Positions 1-5,756 of a DNA stretch of 6,259 bases are shown here, piece by piece. The stretch is taken from NCBI GenBank assembly GCA_009903855.1, contig WYEK01000043.1:1-6259 (forward strand). The letters run 5' to 3'. A model generated the notes under the pieces. It ran no database searches. It worked only from the letters and a program-made list of their open reading frames with translations, and had not been told where the DNA came from. Source of the DNA: Thermocrinis sp. (GTDB lineage: Bacteria > Aquificota > Aquificia > Aquificales > Aquificaceae). Each line of letters opens with the position of its first letter. Position 1 is the first letter of the stretch. Made by a program: the position numbers and the translations under genes.

Positions 1-592
1 AAACCAGCTGTGCCTTTTTCTTTAACCTTCTCTTTTCGGTAATTTCCAAATCCTCCAATGTAGGCACAGGCGTATGCATACGGTCGTAGTTCATAAGCCC
101 CTGTAAGTTATCACCCCACAAAACTTCATTGAGGGACGGAAGGTATTCGTTGGCATAACCCTCCAAAGGAAAGTCCTTCCTAAGTGGGTGATACTGGTAA
201 GTTTCCCACATAAAGGCGCGCACCAAGTTTTCGTGCCCCTCATACTGGATGCCGAACATATCGTAGCATTCCCTCTCCGCCCACTTGCCCGCAAACCAAA
301 GCTTTTCAATACTGGGAAGGGTTCCATCCGTCCAAGTTTTTACCACAACCCTCTTTCGCTCATCTACGTTGTAGAGTATGTAAAAGGCTTGGAACCTTGG
401 AGACCTTTCGGGAAAATCCACCACCGAGTGGTCTATAAAGAGCTTGTAGCCCATCTGTTTTAGGTCCTTGAGAAGTTCAATGAGCTGGTGCTTTGGGATA
501 TGAAGGTTTGTAATGGTGGGCTTTACCTCAATCTGCAGGTCTTTAAACTTCTTCTTCAGTTCCAAAAAGTCTTCTTCCTTAGCCCAGGGCAT
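1..592 (-). CDS. nuoC: NADH-quinone oxidoreductase subunit C, probably N-terminal part of a NuoC/D fusion (partial, 3' end beyond window)
   Basis: Subunit of the peripheral arm of complex I (30-kDa family) that packs next to NuoD near the quinone site. The visible 197 residues start at the ATG at 592-590. They carry the family pattern: a Glu-Arg-Ser-Pro-Arg-Phe stretch near residue 62, an alternating beta region, then the signature A-E-R-E-x-Y-D-M-F-G-I at 105-115, G-H at 119-120, and H-P-L-R-K-D-F-P-L at 135-143. The usual GHP is GHE here. The frame stays open to the window edge through a charged linker (about 172-197) ending K-K-K-A-Q-L-V. This resembles the entry into NuoD, so I infer a C/D fusion (about 60% sure); a NuoC ending just outside the window is the alternative. 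A GGAGG ribosome site lies 7 nt upstream, inside the preceding endonuclease gene, whose stop is 3 nt away. nuoB, the usual neighbour, is absent upstream. Confidence 0.93.
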   Translation of the reverse strand, partial: MPWAKEEDFLELKKKFKDLQIEVKPTITNLHIPKHQLIELLKDLKQMGYKLFIDHSVVDFPERSPRFQAFYILYNVDERKRVVVKTWTDGTLPSIEKLWFAGKWAERECYDMFGIQYEGHENLVRAFMWETYQYHPLRKDFPLEGYANEYLPSLNEVLWGDNLQGLMNYDRMHTPVPTLEDLEITEKRRLKKKAQLV

Positions 593-599
593 TGTTTAA
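592..599 (-). repeat. TTAAACAA motif at the endonuclease/nuoC junction (copy 2)
   Basis: The minus strand reads TTAAACAA, covering the endonuclease TAA and the A of the nuoC ATG. It is the same eight bases as at 2401-2408 and in the same orientation. It marks the other edge of the restriction-modification pair. Confidence 0.3.
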
Positions 600-1468
600 C
601 CTCCGTAATATTTTACAATCTTTTCCCTTAGATCATCCGCCAGTTGTTTATATACTTTGCCTTTCATCTTGCTAAATTCCTCCTGAATAAGCTTTAAGGT
701 ATCACCTGTCCTGAATAATGCTTTAATTATACCCTCTTCCCACAGTTTTTCATTGCTTATTATCTTCTGCCAAATGCTTGCGTTTATATCTTTAATTTCC
801 ATAAAACTTTCATAAGGATTTGCATCAAAGTTGATCTCTGGTATTTCTGGTAAATCTTCTTTCCATTGTTTTAACCAACCGAGCATTTTGTCCCAAAAAT
901 CGGCAATTCCAAGATATTCAAACAGTTGCTTACCGTAGAACAAATGAAGCTCAACCTGTTCATATTTGCCTCTAAGTGTCTGTATTTCTTCCTGGTAATA
1001 GTTTTTATTTTTTGAGAAATCAGGGTCAATGAAATACATAATTCCTACCAAATTACCGCCATGCCTCTGATATAAAGCATTAAGCTTTTTCTCAAAGTTT
1101 TGCATTTGCCCTCTCTTCTTGGTAGAATCATGGTCATCTCTTATCTTTTGTTCAATAAAGTAATACTTTTCCCCATCAGTAAAGTATTGGTCTAATCTCA
1201 GGAGCTCACTGTTCTCACCCTGTATGTTTTTATCAAGCAGAATGTATCCTTGACCTTGAATAACCAGCCCTATTATTTCCTCAAGCGCGTCGCCCATGCG
1301 AATTTCGTAGGATTGGAGTAAATGCTGTAAAATCTTGGTAGAAGGCTTTGATGGTCTAAATAGACCTATAAACCTCTCTGGATTGTTCGCCAATCTAACC
1401 AGAAGTTCTCTTTTGTTGCCATAAAAAATGTGTTTGTTTAGCACTTGGGCAAATTCCTGATAATCCAT
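596..1468 (-). CDS. Type II restriction endonuclease of the PD-(D/E)XK fold, partner of the adjacent adenine methyltransferase
   Basis: A predicted soluble 290-residue protein, likely to cut DNA at the site protected by the preceding methyltransferase. Visible catalytic elements are an acidic helix G-D-A-L-E-E (59-64), then L-R-L-D-Q (91-95, Asp93), then F-I-E-Q-K-I-R (104-110, Glu106-x-Lys108). This is a D...ExK arrangement on a beta hairpin. It is followed by an Asp/Lys-rich segment D-D-H-D-S-T-K-K-R-G-Q (111-121) that I believe is shared by a subset of type II enzymes. I cannot assign a named subfamily or sequence specificity; a GANTC (HinfI-like) site is a guess from the partner. I chose the ATG at 1468-1466, which overlaps the methyltransferase TGA by one base and has GAGG 7 nt upstream, over the TTG one codon earlier. 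Hand counts on four lines give about 34% GC, clearly below the flanking nuo genes, which suggests acquisition by transfer. The frame is intact. Confidence 0.82.
   Translation of the reverse strand: MDYQEFAQVLNKHIFYGNKRELLVRLANNPERFIGLFRPSKPSTKILQHLLQSYEIRMGDALEEIIGLVIQGQGYILLDKNIQGENSELLRLDQYFTDGEKYYFIEQKIRDDHDSTKKRGQMQNFEKKLNALYQRHGGNLVGIMYFIDPDFSKNKNYYQEEIQTLRGKYEQVELHLFYGKQLFEYLGIADFWDKMLGWLKQWKEDLPEIPEINFDANPYESFMEIKDINASIWQKIISNEKLWEEGIIKALFRTGDTLKLIQEEFSKMKGKVYKQLADDLREKIVKYYGG
600..604 (-). promoter_or_regulatory. Shine-Dalgarno of nuoC, embedded in the last codons of the restriction endonuclease
   Basis: The minus strand reads GGAGG, 7 nt before the nuoC ATG. It is part of the Gly-Gly codons that end the endonuclease (GGA GGT TAA). 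The respiratory gene downstream therefore takes its ribosome site from the restriction gene. Confidence 0.8.
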
Positions 1469-2400
1469 CAATCTTCCTCAAGTTTCATATAGTTCTGTAT
1501 GAGACCCTTGTTTATAACATTCCTGTCCGTTATCCTTAAAGGCTTTTTAAACCTCTCTTTTATCCCTTTCACATATTTTGGATTGACCTCTATCATCACG
1601 AAATCTCTCCCCAGTGCCTTTGCAACATATCCTGTAGTTCCTGTGCCCGCCATAGGGTCTAAGATTAGGTCTCCTTCTTTAGTGGAAGTCAAGATAACCC
1701 TCTTCAGAAGTTCTATAGGCTTTTGGGTGGAGTGAAGCTTTTGCCCCTTCTCGTCAAGCAATCTTTCACTCTTGCCGCATATAGGCAAAACCCAAACGTT
1801 GGCACCAACTTTTCCTATACCAAAGCTTTTGGCGTATTCTCTATTAAAGGTGTATTTTTTGACGCTTTTGTCCTTGACTGCCCAGATAAGGGTCTCGGTA
1901 GCATTGGTAAACCTCACTCCCAACCAGTTGGGCATAGGGTTTGTTTTTACCCAGATAACATCGTTCAAGATCCAAAAGCCCAAATCTTGCATGATTTTTC
2001 CTACTCTGAAGATGTTGTGGTAAGTTCCTATGACCCATAGGGTAGCATTGGGCTTCATTACCCTTTTGACTTCAAGGAGTAGGTTTTCAATAAAACGATC
2101 GTATTCTTCAAAGGAAGAGAACTTATCCCATTCGTCCAAAACACCATTGACGGTTGTCTTTACATTCCAGCGTTTTAACTTCTTTTTGCCTAACTGTAGA
2201 AAGTAAGGAGGGTCAATGAAAACCATATCAAAGGACTCCTCTGGGATTTTTTTAAGCACCTTAAAGGCGTCCCCTTGTATTACTTTATTTTTTATGTCTT
2301 CTATGCTATAAAAAGGCATATTTTCACTGTCTTTTATGACCAAGCCATTGCTCAGCTCCTCTTCAAAAAGCTTTTTGTTTAGAGCCTCAGAGCTCTTCAT
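1468..2400 (-). CDS. Site-specific DNA methyltransferase, N6-adenine, beta class (HinfI/CcrM/DpnA-like)
   Basis: Transfers a methyl group from S-adenosylmethionine to adenine in a short DNA site, protecting it from the downstream endonuclease. In the 310-residue form, catalytic motif IV D-P-P-Y is at 63-66. It is followed by a DEWDKF-type segment (89-94), W-V-I-G (122-125), N-D-V-I-W (146-150) and K-T-N-P-x-P-N (152-158). Then come S-T-Q-K-P (224-228) and the SAM-binding motif D-P-M-A-G-T-G-T-T-G (248-257), with acidic Glu271 after it. Motif IV before motif I defines the beta class. From memory the middle region resembles M.HinfI closely (GANTC). The C-terminal extension of HinfI/CcrM enzymes (about 360 aa) is missing, as in DpnA (GATC). 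Start: ATG at 2400 lies 4 nt after the nuoA stop but has no Shine-Dalgarno. A GTG at 2445 with GGAG 5 nt upstream would add 15 residues inside nuoA. Sampled GC is uneven, about 25-52%. Confidence 0.92.
   Translation of the reverse strand: MKSSEALNKKLFEEELSNGLVIKDSENMPFYSIEDIKNKVIQGDAFKVLKKIPEESFDMVFIDPPYFLQLGKKKLKRWNVKTTVNGVLDEWDKFSSFEEYDRFIENLLLEVKRVMKPNATLWVIGTYHNIFRVGKIMQDLGFWILNDVIWVKTNPMPNWLGVRFTNATETLIWAVKDKSVKKYTFNREYAKSFGIGKVGANVWVLPICGKSERLLDEKGQKLHSTQKPIELLKRVILTSTKEGDLILDPMAGTGTTGYVAKALGRDFVMIEVNPKYVKGIKERFKKPLRITDRNVINKGLIQNYMKLEED
1476..1479 (-). promoter_or_regulatory. Shine-Dalgarno of the restriction endonuclease, inside the end of the methyltransferase gene
   Basis: The minus strand reads GAGG, 7 nt before the ATG at 1468. 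The methyltransferase stop and the endonuclease start share a base (TGATG), a classic coupling arrangement. It would make nuclease translation depend on methyltransferase translation. This spacing favours the ATG over the TTG at 1471. Confidence 0.65.
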
Positions 2401-2408
2401 TTGTTTAA
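2401..2408 (-). repeat. TTAAACAA motif at the nuoA/methyltransferase junction (copy 1)
   Basis: The minus strand reads TTAAACAA then ATG, spanning the nuoA stop and the methyltransferase start. The same eight bases recur at the endonuclease/nuoC junction, so identical short sequences bound the restriction-modification pair. It may be an insertion footprint or chance: it is short, AT-rich and includes a TAA stop in both places. Confidence 0.3.
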
Positions 2409-2779
2409 TCAATATACTCTTCTTCAAACTGCCAATCAAGGGCACCCTTTCTCCAGGCGTAAAGTAGCCCGTAGGTTAGTATGAATATGAACAAAAACAT
2501 CTCCACAAAACCAAAAGCTCCTAAATACCTATAAACCACCGTCCAAGGAAATAGAAAGGCAGCCTCTATATCAAAGAGCAAAAGGAGTAGTCCCAAAAGG
2601 TAATAGCCCTGATGAAAGGTTGCCTGTGCGGATTTATCATAAAGAGGCACACCACATTCGTAAGGATAATCCTTTAGGGCCGATGGAGCCTTTGGTCCAA
2701 GCAGATAGTTTAGAAAAACCATAAGCAGGGCAATACCAAGCATAACAAAAGCAAGGATTAAAAAGCCCAAGTAGTCCAT
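2405..2779 (-). CDS. nuoA: NADH-quinone oxidoreductase subunit A
   Basis: Small membrane subunit of complex I, placed at the junction between the quinone module and the membrane arm. At 124 residues it has normal family length. It shows three hydrophobic segments (about 5-27, 58-78, 88-108). The loop carries the signature Y-E-C-G (40-43), and the second helix carries F-D-I-E-A-A-F-L-F-P-W (69-79), where Asp70 and Glu72 are the conserved acidic pair. The start ATG has a perfect GGAGG 8 nt upstream, formed from the last codons of nuoN. nuoN ends 5 nt before it. The position after nuoN is unusual, because nuoA is normally the first gene of the operon and is followed by nuoB; here a methyltransferase follows. 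The short acidic C-terminal tail ends E-E-E-Y-I-D. Confidence 0.96.
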   Translation of the reverse strand: MDYLGFLILAFVMLGIALLMVFLNYLLGPKAPSALKDYPYECGVPLYDKSAQATFHQGYYLLGLLLLLFDIEAAFLFPWTVVYRYLGAFGFVEMFLFIFILTYGLLYAWRKGALDWQFEEEYID

Positions 2780-2784
2780 CTCCT

Positions 2785-4242
2785 TTACCTCCTAAAGAGC
2801 ATCTCCGAAGTAGGGCTAATGTAATTCCAAAGGAGCATAGGAAGTATGCCAAGGATCAACAAAGACGCTGCCATCAAAACCATGGACGCCTTTTCAAAAC
2901 CTGTAGGATTTGCAATCGCCCGCCTTTCTCCCTCCTTCATAAACATGAGCACGATCAACCTCAAATAGTATCCTGTGGATACACCTATTCCAACGATCAT
3001 TAGAATACCGATCCACCACAACTTGCCATAAGCCAAAGACATAAAAACCAAGGCTTTTGCCAAAAAGCCTACCGTGGGAGGAACACCAAGGAGTGATAAA
3101 AGGGCTATGGCAAAAACCCATGCCATAAAGCCCTGGGAATGCTTTAGTCCGTCAAAGTCCTCCAATTTGTTTTCCCAATTTCCGCTACGCTCCAAAACTG
3201 CCAGAACCAAAAAGCCAAGCATACCCATTATAGAGTATGCCAAAAGGAAGTAAATGACTGCCTTTAATCCTATGGCACTGGCTACAGACACACCTGCCAA
3301 AATGTAGCCCGAGTGGGCTATGGAAGAGTAGGCAAGCATCCTTTTTACATCCTTCTGAACAAGTGCCACAAAGTTTCCATAAAGGAAGGTAATTACTGCC
3401 AGAGTTCCAACTGCTAAAACCCAAGTGTTATGAAAGCTCTCCTGAACCAAGGGCATTACCCTTAGCACCGGTGCAAAGAAAGCTATTTTGCCCACGCTGG
3501 ACATGTAGGCGGTTATGGGTGTGGGTGCACCTTGGTATGCGTCTGGTAGCCAAAAGTGAAAGGGCACAACCCCTATCTTTATAGCCAAGCCAAAGAGAAA
3601 AAAGACCAAGCCAAGAATAAGAAAGCTTTTGTCCGGTGCATTGAAGTGAAGAACATGCCTTAAATCAAAGGAGCCAGCATATATGTATAGAAAAACAGCA
3701 CCATAGGACGCCAAGGCTATGGCAAGTCCACCCAATATTAGGTATTTGAACGCACCCTCCTTTGAAGTGAAGTCTCCTCTCTGCAAAGCAGTAAGTATAT
3801 AAAAGGACACGGAAACCGCCTCAAGGGCTATGTATATGAGAAGCAGGTTGTAAGAACTGGCAAGAACCATACCACCAAGAAGGGAGAAAGCCAGAAGGTA
3901 ATAAAACTCTCCATACAGGGACCTTTTAAATCTCTGGTACTGAAGCGTAAAGGCAAGAAGGATTATGGTAAGCAGTATCATAAAAACCTGAAGCAAAGAG
4001 GAAAAGGAATCCCTAACATAGAGTCCATAAAAGGTCTCTCCTCTGAGGTCAAAGTTAAAGATCAGATAAAGCAGTGCCAAGGTGTAGCCTATCACACTAA
4101 TGCTTATTGCCAAGGTATGGGAGAGTCTTTTGTATATGAGATCAAGGCTAAAGAGTACAAAGCCTGTGATCAGAACGATCAGCTCGGGAACAAAGAGGGC
4201 AAGCTTTGGAATTTCAATCTGAATTAGATCCTTCATTTCCAT
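2785..4242 (-). CDS. nuoN: NADH-quinone oxidoreductase subunit N (antiporter-like proton pump subunit)
   Basis: One of the antiporter-like subunits that move protons in the membrane arm. The 485 residues match the family length, and the hydrophobicity fits about 14 membrane helices. The conserved pumping residues are all present: Glu141 in Y-I-A-L-E-A-V-S, Lys222 in L-A-I-K-I-G, Lys252 in S-V-G-K-I-A-F-F, His310 in S-S-I-A-H-S-G-Y, and the terminal Lys396 in V-G-F-L-A-K. These correspond to E. coli Glu133, Lys217, Lys247 and Lys395. The half-channel motif V-P-F-H-F-W-L-P-D-A-Y-Q-G-A-P-T is at 226-241. The start ATG at 4242 overlaps the end of nuoM by 10 nt and has GGAGG 7 nt upstream. A second in-frame ATG two codons later is possible but has poorer spacing. 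The gene ends AGG-AGG-TAA, supplying the ribosome site for nuoA. Confidence 0.97.
   Translation of the reverse strand: MEMKDLIQIEIPKLALFVPELIVLITGFVLFSLDLIYKRLSHTLAISISVIGYTLALLYLIFNFDLRGETFYGLYVRDSFSSLLQVFMILLTIILLAFTLQYQRFKRSLYGEFYYLLAFSLLGGMVLASSYNLLLIYIALEAVSVSFYILTALQRGDFTSKEGAFKYLILGGLAIALASYGAVFLYIYAGSFDLRHVLHFNAPDKSFLILGLVFFLFGLAIKIGVVPFHFWLPDAYQGAPTPITAYMSSVGKIAFFAPVLRVMPLVQESFHNTWVLAVGTLAVITFLYGNFVALVQKDVKRMLAYSSIAHSGYILAGVSVASAIGLKAVIYFLLAYSIMGMLGFLVLAVLERSGNWENKLEDFDGLKHSQGFMAWVFAIALLSLLGVPPTVGFLAKALVFMSLAYGKLWWIGILMIVGIGVSTGYYLRLIVLMFMKEGERRAIANPTGFEKASMVLMAASLLILGILPMLLWNYISPTSEMLFRR
2788..2792 (-). promoter_or_regulatory. Shine-Dalgarno of nuoA, inside the end of nuoN
   Basis: The minus strand reads GGAGG, 8 nt before the nuoA ATG. 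It is formed by the last two Arg codons of nuoN (AGG AGG TAA). A second AGGAG directly abuts the ATG. Ribosomes finishing nuoN would be placed to start nuoA. Confidence 0.8.
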
Positions 4243-5753
4243 AAGCCACCCTCCAAGCTTTTTGATATCATCGCAAGAAGAAAGTCAATATGGGCGTCAA
4301 AGAAGGCAAAGAAAAGGAAAGGTAGAAGCCCCACCATAAGCATGGGCACCACCACCAACAGGAAGGCAACCAACTTAAACCCCCTGACATCCGTAAAATG
4401 GACAAGCCTACCCTCCTCTTTAACATCCAAGTATAGGGTTTTCAACAGATAAAGCATATAAAGGACGCTGAAGAAGGCCCCCGCAAGGACAAGGAGTGCC
4501 AATTGCAAGGTGTATTCCTTTGCACCCATTATGGTCAAAAACTTACCCCAAAAGGAAGAACCACCTGGAAGACCCATAGAAGAAAAGCCCGTTATGGCAG
4601 TAAGAACCGCAAACACTGGCATAAACCTTATGGAACCCCTCAGTGCCTGCATGTTAAAACTGTGCAGTCTGTTGTATATAAAACCTGCCATCATAAACAG
4701 AGAGGCAGAGGTAAGTCCATGGGCAAACATCTCCATTATGCTCGCCCTAAGACCTTCCTTGTTGAGTAAAAACATACCCGCCACTACAAAGCCCATGTGG
4801 CTAACAGAAGAGTATGCAACAAAACGTTTAACATTGCTCTGGCTTATGGTGAACCAAGAGGCAAAGATTATGCTTGCTATACCCCAAAGCACAAGGACTG
4901 GCATCAAAAAGACCGCAATCTTTGGGAAAAGCCCAATGTTAAACCTTAGAAGGGCATAAGTACCCATCTTTAAGAGTATCGCCGCCAGCACCACAGAACC
5001 AGCGGTGGGTGCCTCACCGTGGGCATCGGGAAGCCATGTATGAAAGGGCACTATGGGCGTTTTTACCGCAAAGGCAATAAAGAAGAGCAGGAAAAGAAAA
5101 AGCCCGAAAGCCAAGCCATACTGGTTTTGCAAGAGGTCAAAGTAAGAAAAGGAGAATTTACCAAACTGCCTGTAATGCTCCACCGCAATGCTCACTATTC
5201 CCAGAAGTAAAAACAAAGAAGAGACAAAGATATAAACAAAGAACTTGTAGGCAGAGTATAGCCTTAGCTTGTAGCCCCATATGCCTATAACAAAGAACAT
5301 GGGTACAAGGGTAAGCTCATAAAAGACATAAAAGACGAGCATGTCCCAGCTGGTGAATACACCCACGAGGGCGCTTTCAGTTAGCAAAAACCAAGCGTAA
5401 TATTCCTTTAGCCGGTGGTTTATCTGATGGTCCCTTATAGACCAGCATATGGCTACAAAAGAAACCAAGGTGGTAAGAATATACATAAGGTAGGAAAGGC
5501 CGTCTGCACCAAAGGAGAGACTCAGATTTAGCTCTTTAATTAGGGTGATGCTTTGGTAAAACTGAACCTTTTGAGCCTGAGAAAAGTCAAAGTAAAGGAG
5601 GGAAACCAAAGAGAGAACAAAAACCGCACCCGAAAAGACAAGGGCAATCCACTTGGCAAATTTTTCCTCAAGAAAAACAATGAGCACCATACCCAGCAAC
5701 GGCAGGACTATACTTAAAGGAATAAAAGGAAAAACCGCAGGCACAAGCTCCAT
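4233..5753 (-). CDS. nuoM: NADH-quinone oxidoreductase subunit M (antiporter-like proton pump subunit), with Lys at the usual terminal Glu
   Basis: Central antiporter-like subunit of the complex I membrane arm. Its 506 residues are normal for NuoM, with about 14 membrane helices. Recognised elements are F-G-A-D-G-L-S-Y-L (81-89), the helix with Glu146 (F-Y-E-L-T-L-V-P-M), and Lys231 in F-A-V-K-T-P-I-V-P-F-H-T-W-L-P-D-A-H. Also present are Lys262 in L-L-K-M-G-T-Y, His319 in S-V-S-H-M-G-F and His345 in F-A-H-G-L-T-S-A. These match E. coli Glu144, Lys234, Lys265, His322 and His348. The oddity is Lys404 in S-F-W-G-K-F, where E. coli and most NuoM have Glu407. The offset of three residues from His319 and His345 is constant, so the alignment is gap-free. 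The codon is AAG at 4544-4542. The start ATG lies 3 nt after the nuoL stop with GAGG 6 nt upstream. Confidence 0.96.
   Translation of the reverse strand: MELVPAVFPFIPLSIVLPLLGMVLIVFLEEKFAKWIALVFSGAVFVLSLVSLLYFDFSQAQKVQFYQSITLIKELNLSLSFGADGLSYLMYILTTLVSFVAICWSIRDHQINHRLKEYYAWFLLTESALVGVFTSWDMLVFYVFYELTLVPMFFVIGIWGYKLRLYSAYKFFVYIFVSSLFLLLGIVSIAVEHYRQFGKFSFSYFDLLQNQYGLAFGLFLFLLFFIAFAVKTPIVPFHTWLPDAHGEAPTAGSVVLAAILLKMGTYALLRFNIGLFPKIAVFLMPVLVLWGIASIIFASWFTISQSNVKRFVAYSSVSHMGFVVAGMFLLNKEGLRASIMEMFAHGLTSASLFMMAGFIYNRLHSFNMQALRGSIRFMPVFAVLTAITGFSSMGLPGGSSFWGKFLTIMGAKEYTLQLALLVLAGAFFSVLYMLYLLKTLYLDVKEEGRLVHFTDVRGFKLVAFLLVVVPMLMVGLLPFLFFAFFDAHIDFLLAMISKSLEGGLWK
4250..4254 (-). promoter_or_regulatory. 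Shine-Dalgarno of nuoN, inside the end of nuoM
   Basis: The minus strand reads GGAGG, 7 nt before the ATG at 4242, within the codons for the last residues of NuoM (L-E-G-G-L-W-K). It decides for the ATG at 4242 over the one at 4236. Confidence 0.75.
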
Positions 5754-5756
5754 GGC

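Noticed and set aside
91..327. Minus-strand open frame of 78 residues
   Set aside because: It is an alternative frame of the same strand as nuoC, across its most conserved part; no independent evidence.
188..463. Plus-strand open frame of 91 residues
   Set aside because: It is antisense to the NuoC signature region, and the NuoC reading explains the sequence fully.
592..700. A promoter for nuoC within the AT-rich end of the endonuclease gene
   Set aside because: Some -10-like AT stretches exist, but in AT-rich DNA they are expected and I found no matching -35 element at proper spacing.
1469..1471. TTG as the endonuclease start
   Set aside because: The next codon is ATG, with better spacing from GAGG and a TGATG overlap with the methyltransferase stop.
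1723..2040. Plus-strand open frame of about 105 residues
   Set aside because: It is antisense to the methyltransferase core, including the central conserved region, and shows no motif.
4510..4959. A 149-residue open frame on the plus strand
   Set aside because: It lies wholly antisense to well-conserved NuoM codons and has no recognisable domain or convincing ribosome site; it is a shadow frame.
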